Source of the DNA: a virus
Direction: 5' to 3' (one strand)
Virus record (IMG/VR): IMGVR_UViG_3300021962_007682
Location: 1 to 47,291 of that record
DNA: 47,291 bases
Under the pieces are notes generated by a model. It worked only from the letters and a program-made list of their open reading frames with translations. It had not been told where the DNA came from and did not search any database. Shown in pieces: positions 25,590 to 34,148 of this stretch (position 1 is the first letter of the stretch; every line of letters starts with the position of its first letter). Position numbers and translations under genes: made by a program.

Positions 25590-25844
25590 CTATATTTTTT
25601 TTATTATTTTTTTTAATAATAGTGAATTAAATGCAAATTTAAATGGTAAAGTTAGTTCACTACCTTTTAAACCTAAATTTTCATCCACTTCATTTGCTTC
25701 TGTTAAGATAGTATCTAACATATTTTTTACTAATTCGTATTTAACGACATTAATCTGTGTTTCACCTGATGTACCAGTCATATTTACATAAACTTCGATT
25801 TCATCAAAATCGATATAATACATTTCATTAAATAATTTAAACAT
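25590..25844 (-). CDS. Small hypothetical protein
   Basis: An 84-residue protein with a beta-rich start (YYIDFDEIEVYVNMTGTSGE) and a helical C-terminus ending in Lys/Ile residues. It overlaps the HAD-like gene by eight bases. No family is recognised. Confidence 0.5.
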   Translation of the reverse strand: MFKLFNEMYYIDFDEIEVYVNMTGTSGETQINVVKYELVKNMLDTILTEANEVDENLGLKGSELTLPFKFAFNSLLLKKIIKKI

Positions 25845-26508
25845 TTACATTCATATTTTTTATTACATCATCTAGTTCATTTAATGTATCAATATTAAAA
25901 TTAGATGATATGGTTTTATTGTATTTTGTGTTATACTTTATAACAACTTTATTATCTGGTATATCTAATAATAGATCTGGATTTGCCGTAAGTAAAACAT
26001 CAAGGGATTCCCACATATTATTTTTAGTTATTTCACTATAAAAGAATACTGATTCTATTAGACAACCAAATTTAGATAGGAAGAACAATGATGCTGGTTT
26101 TGATTTTCCCATCTCATTTGAAATAATCTTAATATCCATATTATCTCTATTATTGTAGTAAAAATCATTAAGGACATTAAACGAATTAAGTTCCGTTGAT
26201 GGGGCATGTCCAAAAAGCTCCATAGTATATTCTTCATACATAAATGAAAATAAATCTTCTTGACTTGGAAATGCAAAGTGATTCATTAGATTGTTTGTGT
26301 CAACATCACTTAAAATTTTATACTCAAAACTCTGTTCTGTTATGGTTTTTGTAAGTCCACTAATTTCATTTGTTTCACCAGAAAATGATAAATCATACGT
26401 TTGTATTTCATCATCACCCTTATCAATTAAATGTTTTTCGTATATCTGTTCGAACTTAAGATATGTATCCCTTAAGACACCATTAAGATCAATCCCTATT
26501 CTCATCAT
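25837..26508 (-). CDS. HAD-superfamily-like hydrolase or nucleotidase
   Basis: A 223-residue protein beginning MMRIGIDLNGVLRDTYLKF, the HAD motif I position. The second acidic residue of the usual D-x-D is Asn here (D7-L-N9), which would weaken acid catalysis for phosphatase activity. A Lys-containing segment (KSKPASLFFLSKFG) and a possible motif IV stretch follow (NMWESLDVLLTANPDLLLDI). It might be a phosphatase with altered chemistry, or a binding protein. It overlaps phoH by 20 bases. Confidence 0.6.
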   Translation of the reverse strand: MMRIGIDLNGVLRDTYLKFEQIYEKHLIDKGDDEIQTYDLSFSGETNEISGLTKTITEQSFEYKILSDVDTNNLMNHFAFPSQEDLFSFMYEEYTMELFGHAPSTELNSFNVLNDFYYNNRDNMDIKIISNEMGKSKPASLFFLSKFGCLIESVFFYSEITKNNMWESLDVLLTANPDLLLDIPDNKVVIKYNTKYNKTISSNFNIDTLNELDDVIKNMNVNV

Positions 26509-27205
26509 ACTTCTCTAATATTTTACTAATTAATGGGTTACGAACAACATCTTTACCATTAAATTCAAAAACACCAACTCTAGCAACGTCTTTAAATTTT
26601 TGTAGTGCGTCATAAAGACCTGAATGTTTTTTATCCTTATACCGGTCAGTCTGTTCGATATCACCAGATATAAAGAATTTACTATTAAACCCAATTCTTG
26701 TCAATAGTAATTTCATCTGATTTGGACTTGCGTTTTGAGCCTCCTCAAAAATTAGAATTGAATTATCAATATTCATTCCTCTCATATAAGCAAGAGCAAA
26801 GACCTCAATAACCTCAATTTCTTTTAGTTTTTCTCTAGCCTCTTTACCAATAATCTTATTTAGTAGATAATATGACGGGAAAATGTATGGATCTAATTTT
26901 TCTTCTAATCCACCTGGTAGAGAACCTAATTTTTCTTCCGCCTCAACCGCAGGTCTAACGATTATAATTTTCTCATATGAATTATTTTGGTCCACTAACA
27001 AATCAATTGCTGCTTTCATTGCGATATACGATTTACCAACACCAGCTGGGCCCGAACATATTGTTATCTCATTGGTTTTTAATGTATCGTAATATTCTTC
27101 TTGATTTGATGTTAAAAACTTGTTCCTTTGTTTCTTTTTAATTATTAAATTAATTAGGTCTTTTTTTGATGATGTACCATCATTTTGATTTTTCTTTGTT
27201 GTCAT
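26489..27205 (-). CDS. phoH: PhoH-like ATPase
   Basis: A 238-residue P-loop NTPase, common in marine phages and of uncertain phage role (RNA-associated helicase or stress ATPase). Walker A is SGPAGVGKSY at 51-60; Walker B is ILIFEEAQNASPNQ near residue 151; sensor-like TRIGFNSKFFISGDIEQTD follows. The N-terminus is Lys-rich. It lies between the HAD-like gene and gmd, co-directional with both. Confidence 0.92.
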   Translation of the reverse strand: MTTKKNQNDGTSSKKDLINLIIKKKQRNKFLTSNQEEYYDTLKTNEITICSGPAGVGKSYIAMKAAIDLLVDQNNSYEKIIIVRPAVEAEEKLGSLPGGLEEKLDPYIFPSYYLLNKIIGKEAREKLKEIEVIEVFALAYMRGMNIDNSILIFEEAQNASPNQMKLLLTRIGFNSKFFISGDIEQTDRYKDKKHSGLYDALQKFKDVARVGVFEFNGKDVVRNPLISKILEKYDENRD

Positions 27206-27211
27206 ATATTT

Positions 27212-28183
27212 TTATTTATTATAATAATTTAACCAGTAGGAAATCATCTCATCTAACATAGACTCAAATGTGTACTCAGGTTCCCATAATAATTCTTTCC
27301 TTAATTTTGTAGAGTCCCCTTTAAGGTTTTCTAATTCCTCTGGTCTCATATGTTTTTCATCTATCTTAATATAATCTAAATAGTTTAAATCTAATTCGTC
27401 AAAAACGTACTTACATAAATCCATAACAGAATGTGAAATACCTGTGGCGCATACATAATCATCTGGTTTATCTGTTTGTAACATCATCCACATTGCCCTC
27501 ACATAGTCTTTGGCATGTCCCCAGTCTCTTGTTGCAGATAAATTACCTATTGATAGTTTTTCTTGTAAACCTAATTTAATTCTTACCGCTGCTTTAACCA
27601 CCTTATTAGTTACAAAGTTTGTTCCTCTTCTTGGTGATTCATGGTTAAAAAGAATCCCATTCCATATTTTCATACCATAAGAATTTCTATAATTTCTTGT
27701 TATATTGTATGAAAATACTTTAGCGCACCCATATGGTGAAACAGGGTTCATAGGAGTTGTTTCTCTTTGATAACCATCACTATCAATGTTATTACCAAAC
27801 ATTTCTGATGAAGAAGCCTGGTATACCTTAGATTTAGGTGATACCATTCTAATCGCTTCTAACAAATTAAGTACACCTAATCCAGTTGCGTTTGCGGTAT
27901 ATATTGGCTGATCAAAACTAACCTTAACGTGTGATTGTGCCGCCAAGTTATATATTTCATTAGGTTGTATTTTTTGTAATACACTAACTAGTGAAGCCAT
28001 ATCAGTTAAATCGGCATATTCTAAATTAATTTTATCAAAAATATGATCTATTCTAACTGATTGTGTTTCTGATACAGAATTTCTTTTTACAATACCCCAC
28101 ACTTCATAACCTTTATCTAAAAGAAATTCAGCTAAGTATGAACCGTCTTGTCCATTTATACCTGTTATTAAAGCTTTTTTCAT
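27212..28183 (-). CDS. gmd: GDP-mannose 4,6-dehydratase
   Basis: Converts GDP-D-mannose to GDP-4-keto-6-deoxy-D-mannose, the entry step to GDP-fucose, GDP-colitose and related sugars. A 323-residue SDR-extended enzyme with TGINGQDGSYLAEFL (NAD(P) glycine motif, residues 7-21), the Ser/Glu segment YQASSSEMFGN, YGCAKVFSYNITRNYRNSYG with the Tyr/Lys pair, and NHESPRRGTNFVT, all hallmarks of Gmd. It overlaps the colD-like gene upstream by four bases, placing both on one transcript. Confidence 0.95.
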   Translation of the reverse strand: MKKALITGINGQDGSYLAEFLLDKGYEVWGIVKRNSVSETQSVRIDHIFDKINLEYADLTDMASLVSVLQKIQPNEIYNLAAQSHVKVSFDQPIYTANATGLGVLNLLEAIRMVSPKSKVYQASSSEMFGNNIDSDGYQRETTPMNPVSPYGCAKVFSYNITRNYRNSYGMKIWNGILFNHESPRRGTNFVTNKVVKAAVRIKLGLQEKLSIGNLSATRDWGHAKDYVRAMWMMLQTDKPDDYVCATGISHSVMDLCKYVFDELDLNYLDYIKIDEKHMRPEELENLKGDSTKLRKELLWEPEYTFESMLDEMISYWLNYYNK

Positions 28184-29334
28184 GTTTGGTACGCAAAGTT
28201 TAAAATTCTTGTTATTGTGTTAATGTCGGTTTCAGATAAGTCTTGGTGGTTTGGTACGTAGAAACCGTATTTATCTATTAGTTCACAGTTGGGTAAATCT
28301 TTTTGATCTTTATCCCACATAGGTTTATTTGCCATATTACCAGCGATTAAAGGTCTAACTTCAATATTAGATTCCTGTAGGGCTTTAACTAAGTAATTTC
28401 TTTCATTATGGATTACTGGTATGGCAAAACTAGAAACGTAGTCACCCTCACGTTCAACCAACCGTAACTTACTGGTTAACATTAAATCTTTATATTTAAA
28501 GAAATTATTTCTTCTCTTTTCACTATACTCATCCAACCTATCAATAGCCTTAAGACCAATAAAAGCTTGTAGGTCTGTAGAACGTAGATTCATACCAGGT
28601 ACATAGAAATTATATAAGGCTTCAAAATCCGAACACCCATACTCTTCTCTAAGTTCCTTTTGTTTCCACTCAGGTAAATCCCTATCCCAACCATGACTTC
28701 TCATCATCAACAACAAGTGATAGAAATCCTCATCATCTGTGTTAATGAAACCACCCTCAATAGTGGATAAGTGGTGCCCGAAATACATTGAAAAGAATGA
28801 AGCAAACCCAAAACTACCTAGATACTTACCTTGGTATTTAGACCCCATACTCTCACACACATCTTCTAATAACAATACACCATATTCTTCACATAAACGA
28901 AGAACTTCATCCATTTGTGGTACTAAGCCTAGTGGAGAAACCAAAATCATAACTGACGGATTATGTTCCACAAATAATGATTCTAGATGGTTTAAATCAC
29001 AAGAAAGATCAGTTAAATTACAATCACACATAACTGTGTCGTAACCTAACAACATAGGTGAGCTAACATCCGTAGCCCAACTTAAAGCTGGTACCACGAT
29101 TTTGTTGTTTTTTAATTTTCCTAATTGTTTTAATGCTGCTAATGTTAATAAGATTGACGATGAACCAGAATTCACAAACACCGAATACTTGGTACCAATC
29201 TTTTTAGCCCATTTTTTTTCCAATTCCCAAGTTAATTCACCCTTAGTGAGTCTTGGGATTTCATCTTGGGATAACCATTCAACTAAACTATTGATGTCAT
29301 CTCTATTGATTGTATCACTTACTAATTTTATCAT
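28180..29334 (-). CDS. colD: ColD-like PLP 3-dehydratase (DegT/StrS fold)
   Basis: A 384-residue protein of the DegT/DnrJ/EryC1/StrS aminotransferase fold. The catalytic Lys region reads FGHHLSTIEGG: two His (187-188 with the start at 29334) replace the PLP-binding Lys, the hallmark of ColD and RfbH, which remove the C3 hydroxyl instead of transferring an amino group. Other ColD-like segments are RSHGWDRDLP, EVRPLIAGNM and KYGFYVPNHQDL. The proposed substrate is GDP-4-keto-6-deoxymannose from Gmd, giving the 3,6-dideoxy intermediate. The ATG at 29334 is preferred to an in-frame GTG at 29355 that lies deeper in the neighbour. Confidence 0.85.
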   Translation of the reverse strand: MIKLVSDTINRDDINSLVEWLSQDEIPRLTKGELTWELEKKWAKKIGTKYSVFVNSGSSSILLTLAALKQLGKLKNNKIVVPALSWATDVSSPMLLGYDTVMCDCNLTDLSCDLNHLESLFVEHNPSVMILVSPLGLVPQMDEVLRLCEEYGVLLLEDVCESMGSKYQGKYLGSFGFASFFSMYFGHHLSTIEGGFINTDDEDFYHLLLMMRSHGWDRDLPEWKQKELREEYGCSDFEALYNFYVPGMNLRSTDLQAFIGLKAIDRLDEYSEKRRNNFFKYKDLMLTSKLRLVEREGDYVSSFAIPVIHNERNYLVKALQESNIEVRPLIAGNMANKPMWDKDQKDLPNCELIDKYGFYVPNHQDLSETDINTITRILNFAYQT

Positions 29335-30217
29335 ATACTTTTTTAATTCCTTCACTTAAAGATATTGTCTTAAAGTCAGGAAGTAAATTCTTAAGTTTAT
29401 CAATTGATACATCTTTTCTATATTGACCATCAGGTTTTGTTGAGTCGAAAATAATTTTGGTTTTGGGTAATCCACAAGAATTTAAAGCAATTTCAGCAAT
29501 CCCCTTTATTGATAAGTTATCTTCTGTTGCTACATTAAAATTTTCGTATATACCTCTTTCTAAACACTCATTAATAACCCAGGCTAAGTCATCTGAATGT
29601 ATAAACTGCCTTAAAGGATTACCAGTACCAAATAATTCTAACTGATTACTACCTTCTTCCTCCATTTTAACTATTTTCTTAACTAAGGCAGCAATAAAAT
29701 GACTATTCTTCCCAAATTTATCGTTCTCACCATATAAGTTACAAGGTATTAGGTATTGATATTTGGTTCCATATTGTTCGTTACAAGCGTCAATGTGTAC
29801 AGCCAAACATCTTTTAGCGTAACCATATGAGAAGTTTGTTGGGGTGGGTGGTCCTTGATGTAACATCTCTTCAGTCATTGGATATTCCTCTACTTTATTG
29901 GGGTAAATACAAGTACTTAATATACCAATAAACCTTTTAACACCTGTAATTCTAGACCACTTAACTATATTAGTGTTCATTTGTATGTTATCTACAAAAT
30001 ACGTATCAGGGTTTTCTATGTTATCAATAATACCACCAACCTTAGCTGCTAAATGTATAACAACATCAAAATTGTTTCTACTCATTAATAAGGCTACTTC
30101 ATTTTCATTGGTTAAATCACAATCTTTAGAGGATAGGTATGTGGCGTTAGGTAAAAACTTTTTTAAAGACTTACCAACCATTCCAGATCCACCAGTAACT
30201 AAAATCTTTTTACTCAT
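29315..30217 (-). CDS. fcl: Fcl/ColC-type GDP-sugar epimerase-reductase
   Basis: A 300-residue SDR-extended enzyme. TGGSGMVGKSLKKFL (8-22) is the NADP motif; ILSTCIYPNK, the YGYAK Tyr/Lys pair and PCNLYGENDKFG follow the GDP-fucose-synthase pattern. Fcl 3,5-epimerises and reduces GDP-4-keto-6-deoxymannose to GDP-L-fucose. The close relative ColC does the matching step to GDP-L-colitose after ColD. The family cannot be split by eye, but the adjacent ColD-like gene favours the colitose branch. It overlaps its downstream neighbour by 20 bases. Confidence 0.88.
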   Translation of the reverse strand: MSKKILVTGGSGMVGKSLKKFLPNATYLSSKDCDLTNENEVALLMSRNNFDVVIHLAAKVGGIIDNIENPDTYFVDNIQMNTNIVKWSRITGVKRFIGILSTCIYPNKVEEYPMTEEMLHQGPPTPTNFSYGYAKRCLAVHIDACNEQYGTKYQYLIPCNLYGENDKFGKNSHFIAALVKKIVKMEEEGSNQLELFGTGNPLRQFIHSDDLAWVINECLERGIYENFNVATEDNLSIKGIAEIALNSCGLPKTKIIFDSTKPDGQYRKDVSIDKLKNLLPDFKTISLSEGIKKVYDKISK

Positions 30218-30971
30218 TTGTACTATTTTTAATAAATTCTAGATAATCGACATAAGGAAAAATTCCATTAACTCTTGACCCATCGGTACATGAGTTAATA
30301 TTAACTTTAATTCTCTTTCCTAGCTTAGCTATATTTTGATATGGCGACAAGTCATTACCAGCAACACCGGTTAAATTACTTTTAGAGGTCATATGACCCT
30401 TTCCATGGTAATTACTAATATAATGGTTTGGATCATTATCTGATGTGAATATCACCTTTGGTTTACCTTTATGCTCTCCTTCGGTATAAACACCATCAAC
30501 CCTAACGTCTATTCTTGGGGCATATCTGGCGTCAACACCAACTAACCCTATGTTGTCATAACCCAACATAATTGCTATTTGTATTACATATGCTGTAACA
30601 CTGTATTGTATTGGTAGATTGTTAATTTTATTTGGTATTTTATTTTCCCACTCATTAAACTTAACGTAACTACCAAATCCAGTAACCACACTAACTCGTT
30701 CATCATCAATTTGAGCAAACTTAAAATCGTCTTTAAGATCACATAGGAAAAATTTCTTAATGTATTTATTAGTCTTAACCAACTCCTTAATATCATCAAC
30801 TAAAAACCTAGTAGAATTACCATCGATAATACAGTAATATGTTGGACTAAAGCCCCATTCATCATAAGACATAAACGCACCATTAACTGAGAATGTATCG
30901 ATACCTTTTAATTTATCAATATCTATTTTATTCAACGATGGACCATTACCCATTATTATACAACTCTTCAT
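30210..30971 (-). CDS. GT42/DUF115-like glycosyltransferase candidate
   Basis: A 253-residue protein starting with SCIIMGNGPSLNKIDIDKLK, the nucleotide-binding start shared by bacterial sialyltransferases of family GT42 and by DUF115/MptE-like proteins. AYVIQIAIMLGYDNIGLVGVD follows, then NHYISNYHGKGH with His residues in the acceptor region. No synthase for sialic acid is visible in this window, so the donor may be another CMP-linked sugar. A kinase-like MptE role cannot be excluded. Confidence 0.6.
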   Translation of the reverse strand: MKSCIIMGNGPSLNKIDIDKLKGIDTFSVNGAFMSYDEWGFSPTYYCIIDGNSTRFLVDDIKELVKTNKYIKKFFLCDLKDDFKFAQIDDERVSVVTGFGSYVKFNEWENKIPNKINNLPIQYSVTAYVIQIAIMLGYDNIGLVGVDARYAPRIDVRVDGVYTEGEHKGKPKVIFTSDNDPNHYISNYHGKGHMTSKSNLTGVAGNDLSPYQNIAKLGKRIKVNINSCTDGSRVNGIFPYVDYLEFIKNSTNE

Positions 30972-31786
30972 TCCTTAATTTTTTTATAAACCCATTCATC
31001 CGGTAATAAGAATTCCTTAGCCTTAGCAAGGTTAGCCTTGATATATGGTAGCATTTCATTATATCTTTCTTCTGTTAAACTATTAACTAAACCTAGTACA
31101 TTTGAGATGTCTTCAATATTATCAACAATAATAAAGCCTCTAGTGTCGAAGAAATCACCTATTGATGGACAACCCCAATATATTGGGACAGTTCCAGTTA
31201 CTAAACAATCGATAAGTTTTTCAGTAAACCAATAATCACGTTTACAGTTTTCAATAACAATATGGAACATATAATCTTTAAGACCATCTAATTTATAAAC
31301 TAATGGATTGTACTTTCTACCATATACATCAAAATTAGTTAGGTGTCTATGTGTACTAATTACTTGATGTCTTAACTTATGACCGCTAGTTTCGGTCTTG
31401 TTAGATGCTATGATACTAATAAATTTTGACTTTGGCCACATTCTTTGGTCTTCTAGTTTAATCCAACAACAACCAAATGGAACAAAAGTATATGGACTAC
31501 CTAAGTCTAGTAATGTTTTTTCGTGTGTAAAAACCTTATAAAAAAAATGTTCATTTTGTTTAATTATACTATAATTTTTAGGTGAAATATCAACAGGCTC
31601 TATTAACCACGCATAGTTTTTACCAATATCGTTTTTTTTAACAAGATTAAGAGTCATATCGGTATAAACTATATCACCACTAATGTTATTTCTATCCCAC
31701 ACAAACTGTTTTGATGTTTGAAAGTCGCTACAGTACCCTAATTTCGAATGACTAAAAGATTTATCAACAATACTTATTTTATCCAT
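30968..31786 (-). CDS. GT10 fucosyltransferase-like enzyme
   Basis: A 272-residue protein. The GT10 donor motif is clear at residues 185-205: DYWFTEKLIDCLVTGTVPIY followed by WGCP. The N-terminal half is divergent, as usual. Family members transfer L-fucose from GDP-fucose, typically alpha-1,3/4; related enzymes may use GDP-colitose. The neighbouring GDP-sugar genes provide a matching donor. No membrane segment is visible. Confidence 0.85.
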   Translation of the reverse strand: MDKISIVDKSFSHSKLGYCSDFQTSKQFVWDRNNISGDIVYTDMTLNLVKKNDIGKNYAWLIEPVDISPKNYSIIKQNEHFFYKVFTHEKTLLDLGSPYTFVPFGCCWIKLEDQRMWPKSKFISIIASNKTETSGHKLRHQVISTHRHLTNFDVYGRKYNPLVYKLDGLKDYMFHIVIENCKRDYWFTEKLIDCLVTGTVPIYWGCPSIGDFFDTRGFIIVDNIEDISNVLGLVNSLTEERYNEMLPYIKANLAKAKEFLLPDEWVYKKIKE

Positions 31787-32792
31787 TTAAATAATCTTTT
31801 AATATTTCTTTAATTATATTTGGGTTTTCTTGTGTTAGAAACATATTACCAAGACCTTTGGTTAAAACTAACCCAAAAGTTAGGTCTATGTTTTTCTTGT
31901 CTTTACTTAAAGCATTCATCATATCATCTAATTCGATATGTGGTAATTCCTTTATTTTATGTACGTACTTTAAAACATCGTACATTTCATCGTACTCTTC
32001 TTTATTTATATACCCTAGACTCATTGAAACGTAGTTAGACATATCCATACCATATGAAACAGCAATTCCATGTGGAATATCATAACTTGTTATCGACTCA
32101 ATTGCATGACCAAAAGAATGTCCATAATTAAAAACACGTCTAGGGCCAATATCAAATTCATCAATCTCAACCATACGTTTTTTAATTTTTAAACTATGTT
32201 GTATTAGTGATTTTACGTCAAGTTGATCTATATTGAATAAATAATCTCTAAAAAAGTCAAATGACTCTTTACCATCTATAAAAAAATAATGCGCCATTTC
32301 ACCTATACCTGAATACGTTTGTAGTGTTGTTAGAGTTTTTAGAAAATTAGTATCTATTATGATTTTATGTGGTGGATAAAATCCGCCTATTTGATTTTTA
32401 TACTCACCAAAATTTATAGATGTCTTACCTCCAATACAACTATCACCTTGAGCTAATAATGTTGTTGGGAAGAAAACCCATTTAACACCTCTATAAAGAA
32501 TTGAGGATATAAAACCTGATATATCTTGTACCACGCCACCACCTATTGCTATAATTTTATTGTTCTTTCTAAACCCACATTCAATAATATTATTAATTAT
32601 TGATGTTATGTAACTATATTCTTTACTACGTTCAGTGGCGTCTACAACAAATTTTGGGTTGTCTTGTATAACTTTCCAAAAATCACCTAATAGATTACCA
32701 TCAACAATTATATAATCACCTTTATCCACTTCTATATCATTTATAGAACCAAACTCAACCATATAATTATGTACACTAGATTTTATTTCCAT
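31779..32792 (-). CDS. AroB-like sugar phosphate cyclase
   Basis: A 337-residue member of the 3-dehydroquinate synthase/sedoheptulose-7-phosphate cyclase superfamily. The NAD motif is GGGVVQD (84-90), substrate-site GGKTSINFGEYKNQIGGFYP at 121-140, and metal ligands are Glu165, His225 (NYGHSFGHAIE) and His241 (PHGIAV). The usual E-x-x-K of DHQS reads E-M-A-H, putting His168 where the catalytic Lys is expected. Shikimate synthesis is unlikely beside sugar genes. A cyclised heptulose product is possible, with the SIS and SDR neighbours as partners. This substrate assignment is inference. Confidence 0.8.
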   Translation of the reverse strand: MEIKSSVHNYMVEFGSINDIEVDKGDYIIVDGNLLGDFWKVIQDNPKFVVDATERSKEYSYITSIINNIIECGFRKNNKIIAIGGGVVQDISGFISSILYRGVKWVFFPTTLLAQGDSCIGGKTSINFGEYKNQIGGFYPPHKIIIDTNFLKTLTTLQTYSGIGEMAHYFFIDGKESFDFFRDYLFNIDQLDVKSLIQHSLKIKKRMVEIDEFDIGPRRVFNYGHSFGHAIESITSYDIPHGIAVSYGMDMSNYVSMSLGYINKEEYDEMYDVLKYVHKIKELPHIELDDMMNALSKDKKNIDLTFGLVLTKGLGNMFLTQENPNIIKEILKDYLNG

Positions 32793-33472
32793 TACATATT
32801 AATTGTATATCCACCATCAACCACTATGTTTTGTCCTGTAACATACGTGTTTAAGTCACTAACAAAAAAACTAACTAAATTTGCTATATCCTCCACTTCG
32901 CCAAACCGGTTCATAGGGATTCTTTCAACTAGGTAGTCTTTATCTGATTGAGTTAACATTGAATCGGTTAATTCTGTATTGGTAAATCCTGGTGATATAG
33001 AATTAACTAAAATACCATATGGTGCCAAATCACAAGCCATAGTTCTAGTCATACCATTTAAACCACTTTTAGATGTGGTATAGGACAATCTTCCTTGGGA
33101 AGAACCAGTTCCTTTTATTGATGATATGTTTACTATTCTACCATACCCTCTTTTTTTCATACCCTCACAAACAACTTGAGTCACTCTAAAAGGTCCATAT
33201 AGGTTAACTTTCTGTACTTTGTCGAAATCTTCGTAAGAAACATCACCGATAAAATTATTAATACATATACCAGCGTTGTTTACTAATATATCAATATCAG
33301 TGTCTTTGATTTTATCTAAGAAGTTTTTAGTGGATTCTTCATTTGAAAAATCCACTTCACTAGTACTAGTTCGTATAACTTTAGCACCATAAGATTCTAG
33401 TTTATCACTAATGGCTTTACCTATGCCTCTAGAACCACCAGTTACTAACGCCTTTTTTCCATTTAAATTCAT
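32792..33472 (-). CDS. Short-chain dehydrogenase/reductase
   Basis: A 226-residue classical SDR. TGGSRGIGKAI is the dinucleotide motif, NNAG follows, and the catalytic triad is in ISSIKGTG, with Tyr/Lys in YTTSK. The C-terminus has the typical GQNIVVDGGYTINM end. FabG-like sequences are common, but the AroB-like, SIS and CMP-synthetase neighbours suggest reduction of a sugar ketone rather than fatty acid synthesis. It overlaps its neighbours by one base. Confidence 0.88.
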   Translation of the reverse strand: MNLNGKKALVTGGSRGIGKAISDKLESYGAKVIRTSTSEVDFSNEESTKNFLDKIKDTDIDILVNNAGICINNFIGDVSYEDFDKVQKVNLYGPFRVTQVVCEGMKKRGYGRIVNISSIKGTGSSQGRLSYTTSKSGLNGMTRTMACDLAPYGILVNSISPGFTNTELTDSMLTQSDKDYLVERIPMNRFGEVEDIANLVSFFVSDLNTYVTGQNIVVDGGYTINM

Positions 33473-34086
33473 TACTTAGTTGGGTTTCTATCAATACTTT
33501 CCGCGGCACCTTTTCTCACTACCTCATCTTTTATTGATGGGCATTGTGCGCCACAAGCATGAATTAAATCATAAAATAATATTAAAGTAAGTACCTCAAC
33601 AGTATGAAAATACTTACATTCTAAATTTATTTCATTAACTTTTTCTGGGAGTACTTGACTTTTAGCGCCAGATATTAAAGCCGATTTAAAACCATTTTTT
33701 TTTGCCCAATGTAAACAAGATATTACATTCTTAGAGTTGCCTGAACAAGATAATGCAATAATCATAACTTTTTTACCATCCATTTTCCCTGTCTGTTTTG
33801 CTAAATCTAACCAATTAAGGAATAGGTTATTATAACCATAATCGTTAGCAATACTAGTAATCAAACATTGACTTTCCATTGTGGAAATATGTTTCTTAAT
33901 ACCAGCTTTTGCAAAAAGTCTTGTACAGTCATCCGCCGCATGATTACCAACCGCCCATAATCCACCATTAGCGACTATATAAATGTCATCGCATTCATTA
34001 AAATCCTTTACAAATTTTTCCCACTCTTTTGTTGTTAATGTTTTTTCGAATTTTTCTTCAATATTTTCAAAATCAATATTTGACAT
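33472..34086 (-). CDS. SIS-domain sugar isomerase (GmhA-like)
   Basis: A 204-residue SIS domain. The phosphosugar-binding loop ALSCSGNSKNVISCLHWAKK is clear, with a GmhA-like N-terminal helix and NHAADDCTRLF. GmhA turns sedoheptulose-7-phosphate into heptose-7-phosphate. Beside an AroB-like cyclase of possibly the same substrate this is suggestive, but related enzymes handle other phosphosugars. It lies immediately upstream of the SDR gene. Confidence 0.8.
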   Translation of the reverse strand: MSNIDFENIEEKFEKTLTTKEWEKFVKDFNECDDIYIVANGGLWAVGNHAADDCTRLFAKAGIKKHISTMESQCLITSIANDYGYNNLFLNWLDLAKQTGKMDGKKVMIIALSCSGNSKNVISCLHWAKKNGFKSALISGAKSQVLPEKVNEINLECKYFHTVEVLTLILFYDLIHACGAQCPSIKDEVVRKGAAESIDRNPTK

Positions 34087-34100
34087 AATAATTATTTTTT

Positions 34101-34120
34101 ATAATTATAATTATAATTAT
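34101..34120. repeat. ATAATT hexamer tandem repeat
   Basis: Three hexamer copies plus two bases in the 62-base gap between the SIS and CMP-sugar genes, within an A/T-only stretch. No promoter motif is evident there. Confidence 0.8.
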
Positions 34121-34148
34121 ATTTTTTTTAATTTAAAGTTTTTATTTA

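Noticed and set aside
29335-29355. GTG-initiated longer form of the ColD-like protein
   Set aside because: It extends into the upstream gene and adds residues not expected from the family; the ATG at 29334 gives the usual length and His numbering.
31950-32020. A TATTTATA string inside the AroB-like gene
   Set aside because: It is internal, antisense to the gene and not followed by a gene start; it shows that the box also occurs by chance in AT-rich DNA.
31779-32792. Calling the AroB-like gene a shikimate-pathway enzyme
   Set aside because: The catalytic Lys position is His and all neighbours are sugar genes; no other shikimate gene is present.
34101-34120. ATAATT repeats as a possible CRISPR-like or origin iteron array
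   Set aside because: Only three short hexamers, with no spacers and no replication gene next to them.
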